From Amphiura filiformis (Eukaryota > Echinodermata > Ophiuroidea > Amphilepidida > Amphiuridae): a stretch of 64,000 nucleotides of DNA. The notes under the pieces were generated by a model, which saw only the letters and a list, made by a program, of their open reading frames with translations, did not search any database and had not been told where the DNA came from. The stretch covers positions 65,241,292 to 65,305,291 of the forward strand of contig NC_092628.1 in NCBI RefSeq assembly GCF_039555335.1. The letters are read 5' to 3'. Shown here piece after piece: positions 12,501 through 22,904 of the stretch. Position 1 is the first letter of the stretch. Each line of letters starts with the position of its first letter. The position numbers and the translations under genes are program-made.

Positions 12501-13484
12501 GTTTACTTTGATCATGGTTAAGTCACTCTCTACTTTACTTTGATCAATGTACAATGTATGATGTTGACCAAATCATCAATGTTGCTCAATGTTGGACATA
12601 ACTACCGTATTCGTCCGAGTATAGTCCCACGTTCGAGTATAGTCCCACCCCCCCCATTTTTTTTGTTTTTTGTTTTTTTTGGTTTTGGAGTGTCCCTGGA
12701 AATTCAATGCATTTTGAAATCATTAATAGAGTATGACATGAATACAAATGATCAATTTTCACATTAAAAATACAAAATATCTTGAATTTTTTTTTTTTTA
12801 GGTCAACCATGAATGATCCTAGCATCTAGGTCTAGGTCCAGGGACACTCCAAAACCGATTTTTTTTTTTTTAAACGGGTGGGACTATACTCGGACCAATA
12901 CGGTAATATAGAAGAATCATTTCATGGTACCATACTGAGCTTTCACACTACATATACGTATGTATGCATTATTCACAGGTTCTTACCGGTGCTCTCTTGT
13001 TTTTTATTGGGGCAGGATTTATGGATTGTACACAGATTTCAAAGTAAATGTTATTACAGAGTGTTAAAATCATGGAAATGAATACTGTATGTAGTGTGGA
13101 CATTTCCACATTTAGGCCCTACAATATACTGGTACTCACTTGTGCAAGCATTTTCGATTGTTTAAGTTTGTCGGTAGCTGCTTTAAACATCTTTTTTAAA
13201 TGTTCATTCTGCTTCCGATACTGTTCATTTTGTCCACGTACATGGTCATAGGCAGTTTTCAGTGCTACAGTAGAGCCTGCAGTGTCTGGTGGTGTTGATC
13301 CAGCACCTCCTTCACTGAAGAACTGAAACTGAGGTGGAGAGCCTATGGGGTATGGATTACCATCTTCATCGTGGAGTTGAAGATCATGCAAAATGGTGAT
13401 GTCATCTTGATCTTCAGGGATGTTCATTCCTATGTCACTCATTGTGTTTGATGGAAGGATATTCTTGGATATGCATTAGGGTTC
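5596..13484 (-). CDS. ankyrin-repeat, coiled-coil protein with C-terminal UBZ1-like zinc finger (whole gene)
   Basis: Seven exons, all with consensus splice sites, give a predicted ~799-residue protein. Order: acidic N-terminus, a coiled coil at about 63-100, ankyrin repeats at 102-135, 136-168, 169-201 and 202-238 plus a partial repeat at 239-266, a second coiled coil at about 360-480, a Ser/Gln/Pro-rich tail, and a zinc finger at 759-782. The finger is CPVC, 15 residues, then HVNRH followed by FDGN. That is the C-X2-C-X15-H-X3-H spacing I recall for the TAX1BP1/CALCOCO ubiquitin-binding finger. From family knowledge, ankyrin repeats and coiled coils mediate protein binding, so an adaptor that binds ubiquitin is inferred. 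I do not recognise a named orthologue. Exon 6 carries one apparent extra base at 7517-7520; removing it makes all exon phases agree. It is a cytosolic or nuclear protein by appearance (no signal peptide or membrane segment). Confidence 0.85.
7425..8168 (-). CDS. ankyrin/UBZ gene, long exon with last ankyrin repeat and coiled coil
   Basis: The acceptor TGTTTCAG opens the exon at 8168 in phase 0 with the last, partial repeat (YGQTPLSMAKVNAHQDVFKI, LEDAGA). A helical, Glu/Gln/Leu-rich coiled coil follows. As read, the frame meets a stop at about 7513. The next frame, from ACT AAA CTG onward, codes for a further clearly helical run (KLGSLEKNAKDLSELV, QHQYRQKRDLNQD) up to the donor GACAG/GTGCAG at 7425. 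Dropping one T from the TTTT run (plus-strand AAAA at 7517-7520) fuses the two smoothly and gives phase 2, which matches the next exon. An alternative would be a normal splice at 7547 (AAG/GTGAAA), but its phase does not fit exon 7. Confidence 0.75.
8238..8572. repeat. foldback MITE in an ankyrin-gene intron
   Basis: AGACTATTCACCAACAG near 8254 mirrors CTGTTGGTGAATAGTCT ending at 8562, and a weaker AGACTA pair lies just outside. The inner sequence around GCATATTCATGAGGG is shared with 22200-22320, and CAAAGTCCCTG recurs near 18070, so this belongs to a repeat family with several copies in the window. Confidence 0.75.
9427..9537 (-). CDS. ankyrin/UBZ gene, ankyrin exon 4
   Basis: 111 bases, phase 0 at both ends, acceptor TTTCAG and donor GTAAGT. 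Its 37 residues form a slightly extended repeat (DGRTPLHIVAANGYPELCKL, LIDAGKENGLEINQTDM). Confidence 0.9.
10086..10184 (-). CDS. ankyrin/UBZ gene, ankyrin exon 3
   Basis: 99 bases, phase 0 at both ends, acceptor CATGCAG and donor GTAAG. Its 33 residues form a textbook repeat (DGRCPIHIASRNGDLENSSL, LIEFGADVNAMDR). Confidence 0.9.
10585..11232. repeat. large foldback element in an ankyrin-gene intron
   Basis: The arms are about 210 bp each and mirror one another (AACTAAACACATC near 10585 against GATGTGTTTAGTT near 11220; AAAAGTCACAAAGTAG near 10776 against CTACTTTGTGACTTTTGG near 11025). The spacer is about 220 bp. Non-coding, inserted between the second and third ankyrin exons. Confidence 0.8.
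11587..11685 (-). CDS. ankyrin/UBZ gene, ankyrin exon 2
   Basis: 99 bases, phase 0 at both ends, acceptor TTTCACAG and donor GTAAGT. Its 33 residues form one repeat (EGRSALHTAATSSQSNVCSL, LLHAKADPNAVDN). Confidence 0.87.
12022..12123 (-). CDS. ankyrin/UBZ gene, ankyrin exon 1
   Basis: 102 bases, phase 0 at both ends, acceptor ATCCCAG and donor GTAAGT. It codes for 34 residues that fit one ankyrin repeat (TIHSAAASGNVDQIHELLET then GIEVNARNS). Confidence 0.85.
12603..12905. repeat. foldback MITE with TACCGTATT ends
   Basis: The left end TACCGTATTCGTCCGAG and the right end CTCGGACCAATACGGTA are inverted copies. AGTATAGTCCCAC and TTTTGGAGTGTCCCTGG are also mirrored (GTGGGACTATACT, CCAGGGACACTCCAAAA). 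Non-coding, about 300 bp, within the first mapped intron of the ankyrin gene. A TA duplication is possible but cannot be told apart from the palindromic end. Confidence 0.8.
13140..13484 (-). CDS. ankyrin/UBZ gene, exon with start codon
   Basis: The acceptor after a long pyrimidine run (TTTTTTTTCAG) opens the exon at 13484. The start codon is at 13442-13440, and the exon ends at 13140 before GTGAGTA. It codes for 101 residues in phase 0: an acidic start (MSDIGMNIPEDQDD), a Gly/Ser/Pro stretch, then a charged heptad-like run (YRKQNEHLKKMFKAATDKLK). A further non-coding upstream exon is implied by the acceptor but was not located. Confidence 0.8.
13435..13476 (-). promoter_or_regulatory. short upstream reading frame overlapping the start codon
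   Basis: In the 5' leader an ATG at 13476 opens a 13-codon frame (MHIQEYPSIKHNE) whose stop lies inside the overlap ATGAGTGA, one base set off from the main ATG at 13442. Such overlapping frames commonly lower translation of the main protein. The effect here is inferred. Confidence 0.5.
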
Positions 13485-16400
13485 CTGAAAAAAAAAATCA
13501 AATAATTTTAATTGCACATGGTCTTTATCAATAATGGTATTGTAAATTGTCATATATACGGTGCCATAGACAAAAACATACATTCCAAAAGAAATGGATT
13601 TGTGAATACAATCCTTATTACTCACAAACACAACCCCACCGCAACAAACACACACACACACCATGACCCTATCAAGTCAACTTCTGCAATACAATGTGGA
13701 TCCTAAACTGATTGATGCTCCAGACCAAGTGGACTCAAAGATGATCACCCTGACACAGGAACAGGAAGTCGATATTTAAAACAATTAATTCTAGGGAAGA
13801 AAAATTAGATCAATAATGTGCAAGCCTCGATCATCACAAGCACACGAGTCACATGACATACGTAAGTAGGCAAAACATGTCTCAATACGGTTCTTTCCAG
13901 CTCATAAACTACAATGTATTTTGTATAAATACACCGAAACCTTCACTTGATATTTTTTGTTGCTTGATTTACTTCTCTGAAAGCACTGCCACTTCCTCTT
14001 TGCTAGATGACACCAGTATTTAGTGTCAGTAGTTAAACCAGGAAGGTTATATAACTAAAGTTATGGAAAATGGGAATTTCCCTATATAGGCAGGTTTCAT
14101 GTACGCCACGGGTCACTAGCCCTGGAGGCACAACAACAATATTGGAGCACGTGAAAATGAAATATCACCCACAGAGTGCTAGTATTCCTTACAAAGCATG
14201 GGTTTGAATGACTCGCCAAAGATTCACAGCAGATGATACCGTAATAGTTTGTTTGTCTAGGCTCCAGCACACTTGACTGATCGACTCTCAATGCAGGTCA
14301 TTTTTATCAACCTTTTAACCTTTCGTGCAAGCACCCTACATGTATACTTAAAAAAGAAAGAAGAAAAAAAAAAAAAAAAAAGTCAAACTAAAAAAATGAC
14401 TCCCAGGGTCTCAAAAAGAAGTTATACAGATCTAGGTCTATGACAAGAAAATAAAAAGTGGTTAGAGTTGCACAAAAATGGACAAAATTGAAATACAAAT
14501 AAGCTGAAGAATATAGTGAGGAATGAGGTAGCTCGACACATCATGGCCCTATTGGTTCCTTCCTCGCCATAGGGCCATGACCTCCGTAGTATTGCAAAAA
14601 CTGGGGCACATGGAGGCAGCCACACTGAACTCATGTCGCAGTTTCAAAGGTTCACCCTGCATTCATAAAAGCTACTCACATGTTCAGTTTTAAAAATAAC
14701 ACTACATGTATGAAGACTTCCTGTATCTCTTTTCTTCATTAAATCTGCATTTCACAGCAAAAAAATTAAATTTCTTCGCCACCATGGTCACTGTGTTATC
14801 TCTGAGACATTAATTTTTGTTATGGTGACGATATCGATCGCTACGGTCACAAATTTGGTCATTTTACAGTCGATCTTCAATCGTAATCAACATTTTTACA
14901 CATGCACCAAATATGTTTTGTTTAAGTCTTATCTTCACGTGAGGAACGGTAAGAAGTGATATTTTGTTAATAAAATTTGATACTGTGTACCCTGGACCAG
15001 ATAGGCTCAGGAGCCTCAGACATTTGTTACGGAGAAGGCCAGTGGAAATCGTAGTGACGGAGGTGTGAGTACCTCAGGCTAGGAATGAGGATACAAAATA
15101 AACATGTATCACAAAATTAAAATTTCATGTGTAATTACACATTGTGCCGGCGCTGGAACATTATACGCGCTGAAAATACAAGTGGAGGCCTTTATTTTAT
15201 GTCCGTCATCCCAAATCATAATGCACAAGTTTTCATTGTCCATATCATTTTGGAATACCGTATTAAAGAATTAACATGTAGCCTGATGATCTAGACTTCC
15301 TGTGGCCATGCATATTTTGCATACCACTACATGTATAAAATATTATACACATATGGGTCACATAATGTCCCGGGCCCCAATCGACAATGATCGATTTGTT
15401 AATTTACCGAAACGCGAAAAACAGCCCCAAACAGTCCTGGTGTCCCCTAGTTCACCACGTAAACTTATGGCTCAAAATTTGGACCGCTCGCCAATAAGTT
15501 TACTGCTTTCTGTGTTTTGAAATTTGTTGACGTTTTAACGATCCCCGATTCCCGGTCGCTTATTTTAGCTGTGTCACGTCATATGCATGACGCTGGTGGG
15601 TACCAACCAAACTTCAGAAAAAAAAAACCTCGATCGCCGATACCGATGTGATATGGGACTTACATAGGATTACACAGAGATATTTCTTGCCAAAATTTGA
15701 CCATTTCTAGGCAAGTTGGCCCTACTTTGTCTGCGTTATATGAAAAAGGACAGTCTTAAGTAAGTATAAGTGCAACGCTTTTGATGTTTTGATGTTTTGG
15801 GAGACTGGGAGGGATCAGAACAAAAAAAATGATGGAGCCTATTCTTGACTGTGTAATATTCCTTCAACCAGTTGCCGTGCGGTAACAGTCTTATACGATG
15901 GACAGATAGTATCAGTTTGTGAATGAGGACATCGTATAAGTTCCTTGTACTAGGTGTCCCCCAATCAGGCCCGGTGCCCCCCTAGGATGACTCACACTAG
16001 TGACGCTATGCCACTGTATTGTACATGTATCAAACTTTAAACAAATCAAGCTTACAGGATATTCCTGATTATTAGTTACAAAATCAATTGAGACTTGAGA
16101 AAGATCTAGACTAGAGTCTACGAAAAAAAAAATTACCTTAACTGTACAATTAGAATTCCGTAACTTGTAAAGATGCCTGTGCAACAGAATTAATGACATG
16201 CAATCATGCAATACACTTTGAAAAAATATCTGTTTTTGGGGGAAAAGATCCAATCTTTTATTGGAATAGAATCGTCATGCATGCATGTCATTGTCAAACA
16301 ACAATAAAATATGGTGTTACATTGAATGAGGCATACTCATGTTCTGGTGTGTCATAAACCAAATATCGTGATATATTATCATTGCATGAAGTCTATGATT

Positions 16401-17202
16401 CATATAAATCCTAGTAATAGTAAATATGAAATCAGTACTTTTATGACATTGTAATTTTTGTGTACAAAAACAATGTTTGTTGGTATATGAAACAAAATAT
16501 AAAATGGATATTCTGAGCTGTATCTTCTTCTTTGAATGAGCGGCGTGTTTATTACCTTTTTTAAGAGAAGGAAAAAGAAGCACATCAAATTCTCTACATA
16601 ACTTAAGTCAACATGATCCTGATTGACGTGAATAGAATGACTTGCATCCGCTTGTACCACAGAAAAACCCGGAAAATGCAACGCTTTTGGGAAAGGGAAT
16701 TCCCCTTGAATTCCCACAAAAGGTCATTAACCTTTGAACTCTGGTCATATTTTTTGCATTATTTTATATATTTATATACTTATATCAACGTATTAACTCT
16801 ATTAAACATATATACGTTTTTTTATGCATATTTACCGGAATTTGATGAAACAATATTTTTCACGAGCAAAAATGATGAATATTATTAGTGCTTGACTTCC
16901 GGTTGTATGGTGCGGATCCAGTAAGGTAAAAAATGTGACTCATGTTTTGGTTTTATTTCATAAGAACTTTATGTCATACTTTATGTTTAGTTACGTGTGT
17001 CGTTGATATTCGGTAAATTCTAGTGTGCGGTACATTTGTTTATTTATGAAACGTTTTCTATGAACGATAAAATTGGCTTGTTTGCAGGTTAAAATCTCAT
17101 CTGCATTGCCACTGCGCCTGCGGTGCAGAATTCGGCAGCAATGCATGGTGAATGCACAGACTACTACACTCAGACATTGACAGACCATGAATGCCATGTA
17201 CT
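13485..17202. other. upstream side of the ankyrin gene; no confident gene
   Basis: A non-coding first exon and the promoter of the ankyrin gene should lie somewhere here but I could not fix them. A perfect 11-bp hairpin (CATGGCCCTAT against ATAGGGCCATG) sits at about 14543-14580. A GC-richer stretch at 15360-15650 includes CACGTCATATGCATGACG and is the best promoter-like patch. A small reading frame at 15365 is listed separately. Confidence 0.4.
15365..15520 (+). CDS. small unrecognised reading frame
   Basis: A 51-residue frame beginning MSRAPIDNDRFVNLPKREKQ. Composition is more protein-like than nearby frames (Lys/Arg/Asp-rich start, then PSSPRK) and GC is higher than in the surroundings. 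It might be a first exon, a small protein or chance. I recognise no family and saw no decisive splice site. Confidence 0.15.
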   Translation: MSRAPIDNDRFVNLPKREKQPQTVLVSPSSPRKLMAQNLDRSPISLLLSVF

Positions 17203-17348
17203 ATTAGTTATTAGGTGAAGCGGAGGTGTGGTACGGGAAATTATCGCGCGCGAAGTGTCATACTGGGTGAAGCCAAGGCTGAACCCAGTATGACACTGAG
17301 CGCACGCATATTTCCCGTACTATACCGACGCTGAACCTAATAACTAAT
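17203..17348. repeat. small near-perfect foldback
   Basis: ATTAGTTATTAGGT at the left mirrors ACCTAATAACTAAT at the right. GGTACGGGAAAT and AGTGTCATACTGGGT are mirrored by ATTTCCCGTAC and ACCCAGTATGACACT. A degraded relative lies at about 34490-34580. Confidence 0.8.
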
Positions 17349-17467
17349 TTATCATACCACTAAGTCATTCTAAATATTGAAATAATTACGTTTTTAAACA
17401 TTTTAATTGCTGCTAAATAGGAAAAACATTACAAAAAATAGATGACTGTTCCGCGTATTACAGATTA

Positions 17468-17865
17468 GGCCGTATAAAATTAATGTTTTGGTTCTCGTCA
17501 GAGGATTTTCATGAATTGATGAGGAGGGAGGTTTTTTTTTTTTTTTTTTTTTCAATGTAAAAGGTACCATTGTCAGTAGTTTTGTATTTTGTTTTTTGTG
17601 TTTTTTTGTTATTTTATTGGTTTTTTTTCCCTTTTTTTTTTTTTTTTTTCAAATGTGAGATTCTGAGGATAAACCCCTAGAGTACCACAAAAAGACTTGG
17701 AAGTGATGCTTGTTCTCTAATAAACTTATTTATATGTATGAAGATTTCATAAATCATTCCAAAGTCTAAAAAATTGAAAAATCTATAAAAAAAAAAAAAA
17801 AAATCTGACAAATCCCAGAAATTGAGGAGGGAGGGCGAGAACCAAAATATTAATTTTACACGGCC
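17468..17865. mobile_element. PIF/Harbinger-like MITE
   Basis: Ends GGCCGTATAAAATTAAT and ATTAATTTTACACGGCC, arms continuing through GTTTTGGTTCTCG. The 3-bp sequence TTA flanks it directly on both sides (17465-17467 and 17866-17868), the duplication type known for PIF/Harbinger elements. 398 bp, no coding capacity; the interior is poly-T-rich. Confidence 0.7.
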
Positions 17866-17929
17866 TTATGTGCATTTTGGCGCCGGTTTACGCGAATCGC
17901 CTTTATCTGGCGTACCTCACATTACACAG

Positions 17930-18005
17930 CGATCGGCCTTGCTAAATACGCTCTCACTGACTAGATATAAAGCGTAAAATACGCACTCACTGACTAGATA
18001 CGAAA
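17930..18005. repeat. two-copy tandem repeat
   Basis: A unit of about 33 bp is repeated twice around the shared CTCACTGACTAGATA (near 17952 and 17986). Confidence 0.6.
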
Positions 18006-19106
18006 ATATATCAGGTTAACGGTGTTCTTTGATGTTTCCCTTAGTGGTATGATAATATGATGTATCAATAGTCAAAGTCCCTGTCAAGCCTGGAAATAAG
18101 CAGACTGGATTCACTGGAGCCAGGAGCAATTTGTTTTTGTAGGCTAAAATACTACGTGCTTTGACCACCTGCTCTGTCATGTCTGTGGCGTGTCACAGCC
18201 TGTGAGTCTCAGTCTGTGAGACTTACATGACTGACTGTAGGTATCCCAGGCAAACCTTAGTTAACAGAAATAACACATTTGCTAGTCAGCGAAATTCGCC
18301 AAGACCGGGGCCCAAACACAATGCATATTTACATAGAAATTTTTTTTCGAGAATAGGTCGGTGAAGGAAACCTACATAAATATGTTTTCTATACTTCACT
18401 TGACCCAAATATATGATTTTTTATGGTGATAATCAAGTCGCACATGGAATTTTAGAGGGATATTGATAGCAGTTCCATTAAAAAAAGCTGCTATCGCCAT
18501 GAGATTAAGATCTAGAAACACCCCTAAATGCCGTTTTGGGGAATTTTGCTAGCAAAATCTTTTTGATGAAAGTCAATCTTTGACAAGATGTAACTTTGTT
18601 ACGGAAAGTGCTATGACAAAAATGTTTTCAGTTTTGTCTTTCTTTACTCAAGGGCTTTAATTTGATATGTAAAATGATGCAGTTTGATGGCAAATTTGAA
18701 TTTACCTAGCATACCTACTGACTGGGCTCTGAGTCTGACATCTCAATTAATTCACTCGGTCTCGCAGGCCGCCGGCCGCGACAAATCGCCTGTCCGATAG
18801 CCCGGGGCAATCAAAATTTTTATTGGGCATTGGGCAATTATAAAAAAAACTCTGAATATAGCTGTGCCTGATCGGGCAAGACTAAATAAATTTAAAAACC
18901 AATTAAATCTTGAAAAAAACAGTCAAAACAAAGTAGAAAACTTCTAAGCGTCCATGTTTCAGATGGTAGACTAGACACTCGTATCCCATGCATACCAGAT
19001 CAGGCAGACATGCTAATGAACATCATGACGTTACGTGACGTATTTGTAGTTTAATAGTTCAGCCAATTTATATCTGTTTTATGCATATATTATGACGTCA
19101 ATGACA

Positions 19107-20650
19107 CAGAGATGCCAGTCTTCCGGTTTTAATGGGAAATCCGGTTTTTCAGTATTTGGGCTATTTCAGGTTATGTGTGCACTTTTCAAAATGGTGCTTC
19201 AGCATTTCTGGTTACCTGAAATTGGAACATTATATATTATGTGGTAGGATGGGTGATTTCATTAGATGGGTGTTATGGAGGAGAAGCTACAGGAGCATTT
19301 TCATTAAATTCTGACAACTTTTTATATCAGATTTTTGCATTTACATGCATTTTTAAGGGGGTACTACACCCCTCAATAAATTAGTGTCTATTTTTGCATT
19401 TTTCTCAAAAACTAATAACACAGTGGTAATAAAAGTTATGTATAAATATAGGGGCAAGGAATCCAATTACTACACTGGAATTTCAGTGATCCAAGACAGG
19501 CGGTTTGATAAAGAAATAAGGTACCACTAGGATGTACCTCGTTTCATATACTGAACCGCTTTTCTTGAGACACTGACATTTCAGTGCAGTAATTGGATTC
19601 CTTGCCCCAATAATATACATAACTTTTGTTACGAGTGTGTAATTATTTTTTGAAAAAAATGCAAAAATAGTCACAGGTACCCCCTTAACACATTTCTGGA
19701 GTCCCACTTCATATTTTGAATGTCTTGTGAATGATTTCTTAGGAATATAAATAAGCCTCCTTTGTAGCTATTGCTTTGGTAACAAAGTATGAAGCATACA
19801 CAATACAGTTCAAGTTATTTGGCACAAATTGGTCCAGTATTGCGAAAATTATGACCATTTTTGTAATTATGTAGATTCTGTGTTAAAGAAAAAAAGCGAT
19901 GTCCCCTCCAAAACAGGTACTATCAAAATTGAACTAAATTGGTAGCTCCTGCCAAAACTTGCATCTGTACTGAGAATCTTCAGGGTGTTCCGCAATCATA
20001 AAACAGGACAATTAGTTCTGAGGATATTTGTATAAAATATCACAACCTGCCAGTTTTGGTGTCTTGATTTCGCGTTAAAACTGTGTCCTCTCCAGAACAG
20101 GGGTAAATCGGCAATTGACACAAAACCAAGGGTAAATGTTTCACTTTAGTTCAACAAAATTAACCTTCTCCTTCCCTCTAACAAGACAAGGCATTAGTTT
20201 TTAATCACAATACTCAAAGTAGCAAATATCTGATGATATCATGTTGTTAAACAGAATGTCCTCTCCAGAACAACCAAAAACTGTGGTCCGTCACAGCTCA
20301 CAAAAAGCATGTACTTTTATTTCAAGTGAATGTTTCATCTATATATTGACAACACGTCTGAAGTGAACATTTGTAGTCAATAACACCTATTTTCAAGATA
20401 TGTTTTGATGGTGAAAGTGTGGATTTCATGCCTCGCCAAATAGCTATGACCTGTGTCTGGATTTACAGAAGCCTTCATTAAAAGTAAAATACAATGTAAA
20501 ATGTGTAGAAACCCTCTAGCTTCGACCCCCACCGGGGCCCTTGAGCGGGCCCCTGGACCCCTGGCCGTATGACGCGAGCGCTACACTCACTTCGCTCGTT
20601 ACGCTTAGCCAATTTTCAGGTTTTTTGGCAATGAGTCACTGGCATCTCTG
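19107..20650. mobile_element. hAT-like element with 6-bp target duplication, copy 1
   Basis: Starts CAGAGATGCCAGTCTTCCG and ends CACTGGCATCTCTG. ATGACA lies directly on both sides (19101-19106, 20651-20656). The CAGAG end is hAT-like. Classic hAT elements duplicate 8 bp, but 6-bp variants have been described. The right third carries a GC-rich module (GCGGGCCCCTGGACC, then TTCGCTCGTTACGC) shared with the copies at 28603 and 36286. It is interrupted by a TTAA MITE at 19357-19684. No transposase frame. Confidence 0.85.
19357..19684. mobile_element. TTAA-flanked MITE inside copy 1
   Basis: TTAA is present on both sides (19353-19356, 19685-19688). The ends are GGGGGTACTACACCCC and GGTACCCCC, and the inner arms (TAGGGGCAAGGAATCCAATTAC region) are mirrored. 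TTAA duplication is known from piggyBac and Kolobok elements. A sister copy is at 56130. It post-dates its host element. Confidence 0.8.
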
Positions 20651-20720
20651 ATGACATCGGCTGCCCATGTATTTACATGTGTACATCGAGATTGAGACGT
20701 ATAATAACAATTGGCAAAAT

Positions 20721-21635
20721 GGGTCAGTCCATCTCAAATCACCTTGGTTGGCTGGTCACCCACTCAGATTCTGTTTAAAATCACTATATCATATCCCTAT
20801 GTGCCAAATGAACACATTTCAAACGGTAGGTCTCTACTCTTTGTCGTTTCCGAGAACCGGCCTATTGAAAATTGGACCAGACCCCCCCCTTTTTGCTTCC
20901 ATGCGTCCAGACATTAATTTTCTTCCCAGTTTAGACATCCATATCTTCCCCAAGGGGTAAGCTACATGGCTACAAATTGGAATCTAGGGTGTCTTTGACC
21001 CAAATAACAAGATTCTGGAATCAAACCATGAAGATGGCTTAGCACCACTAAGATTTCTGGTACAGAGGAACATCATGCAAGTGTTGTAAATATGTGTGAG
21101 TTTGGTAATATGGTGGATTATTTCCCACAAGGTCAAATGGGGTCACAAACGGGGGGGGGGGTCTTTTGGCTGAGGAGTCATCTGTGAGCCCCTATGAAAT
21201 TTTTATTAAGCCAATGAGTGGTCTACCCTGCTATAGGGGGTCACACCTGAACCTGTATTGCCTTACTAAAGGCAAAATAGATGATGTCTGACATCTAGTA
21301 TGAAGAGGAGGGGGGTCAAAAATGGGAATTTGTCATGTGCGTCAGCACGAACATGTATTTTTAGACGTCTATATCAGCAAATGGGGGTGAGATACATTTT
21401 TTTGAGTCTAGAATCTTGTTCTTTGGGTCAAAGACACCCTAGATTCCAATTTGTAGCCCTGTAGCTTACCCCTTGGGGAAGATATGGATGTCTAAACTCG
21501 GAAGATAATTAATGCCGCGACGCGTGTGAGCAAAAAGGGGGGGTCTGACCCAATTTTCAATAGGCGGTTCTCGAAAGCGACAAGGAGTAGAGACCTACCG
21601 TTTGATATGTGTTCATTTGGCACATAGGGCTACAG
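20721..21635. repeat. foldback element with ~230-bp arms
   Basis: It opens GGGTCAGTCCATCTCAAATC, the same end type as the 1.76-kb foldback at 56792. Arms about 20791-21019 and 21406-21630 mirror one another (TTCCCCAAGGGGTAAGCTAC against GTAGCTTACCCCTTGGGGAA). The right terminus lacks the GACTGACCC end, so it seems truncated. Confidence 0.7.
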
Positions 21636-22463
21636 AAAACTTTTTGAAACATCCACTACACTGCATGATGTGACTTTGCTGACAATTGTTGCCGGCAATA
21701 TGGGTAATTTTCGGGCAACAAATTTTTGACTATTGCCTGCCCGATCGGGCAAGCTAAATAAAAAATTTGTCGCGGCCTGGTACTAAATCGCCGTGATTTT
21801 ACTGACAAAAGTTCACATAAAATGCTCATTATTTTCTACAAGAAACAAAGAGTAGTGAAAGAAATGTTTATTTTTATAGTGCATTTCATGAATGCTCATA
21901 TGTATCAACTCAACTGAGAAAAGATTTTCGTAAGGATTTAACTGCCAAATTTGGCACACTTACTAGATGCATTACATGATGAGTACGAGTATACATGCAA
22001 CTTTGTTGACAATTCTTGCCGGGAATTGGGGTAATTTTCGGGGCAACCATGTTTTTACTATTGCCTGCCCGATCGGGCAAGCTGAAAAATTAAATTTGTC
22101 ACTGCCTTTGGTCTCGTTTTGTTATTTGTGGAACCAGACATAATTTACTCCAAACCCACATATTTCCAGGCTTGGCCCCCGTACATTGTATGCTGTGAAT
22201 TCTTGCATATTCATGAGGGACGATTGTTTGATCATGCCGTGTCTAACAATCACGCCAGTGTTGCGTGCCGCGTTGCATGCCTGTTCGTCATCATGTTCAA
22301 GATTACGCGGCCGCAGTAGACCATAAAAATGTGTGTTAAGTGTGTCTACAGCAGTATACAAATACATCATGTTTTGAGGGGAAGTAGCTGGTTCCGAGGT
22401 GTTGGATGATTTGACTACTTCCTGATGCGTCAGCGGAGGGAAGTAGTCAAATAATCCTATAGG

Positions 22464-22720
22464 GTGATTCAAATGAAAATGAACAACGTTTTTAAAATAT
22501 TTCAGGGCACTGCTCCAATTTATCTTAATTCCAATTTTACCCGTATTTCATCCCTTTTACCAGGGGTAGCTCAGTCAATTTCATATGATACCTTTTATTT
22601 CACTGCTATTCACCATTGTAATTTGTTGCCTAAATCAATCAAAAGAAATTGGAAATTTGCCATAATTTAAACATGGTGTCAAGAAGCACCTTTCTGAACT
22701 AGTTCCAGTAACTGTAACTT
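22464..22720 (+). mobile_element. LINE fragment (reverse-transcriptase protein tail)
   Basis: The frame MKMNNVFKIFQGTAPIYLNS, then YDTFYFTAIHHCNLLPKSIK and, after a frame change, VKKHLSELV, matches the C-terminal tail commonly seen after the reverse transcriptase in L2/CR1/RTE-like LINEs (hall-marks: K-I-hydrophobic-APxYL, then YDTFFFTAxxxWNxLP). It is 5'-truncated and broken by at least one stop and one frame change. The clade is not assignable. Confidence 0.5.
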
Positions 22721-22904
22721 GGCATATCAGGTCCGTAGATGTCATTATGTTTATGATAAAGACTGAAGTCTTGCTAACAGGACTACTTTCTGAACAGGCT
22801 TGGCTAGCTGAGCGTGATATTATGCATCACCAAAATTATTTGTCCCCTTTTTTGCTCGTTTTGTGTTTCGTCTTTGGTATGTTTTGCCCGTTCTCCTGCC
22901 TTAA

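Larger units (their letters stand above)
18765..22110. mobile_element. nested complex, possibly an old hAT-like element split by later insertions
   Basis: The left end reads CAGGCCGCCGGCCGCGAC then AAATC. ATTTGTCGCGGCCTGG near 21765 and ATTTGTCACTGCC near 22095 are inverted matches. A CGGTCTCG before the left end resembles TGGTCTCG after the second right end (7 of 8 bases). CTGCCCGATCGGGCAAGCT occurs at both right-hand copies. Inside lie a 1.5-kb hAT-like element and a 0.9-kb foldback. The outer boundaries are uncertain. Confidence 0.4.
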
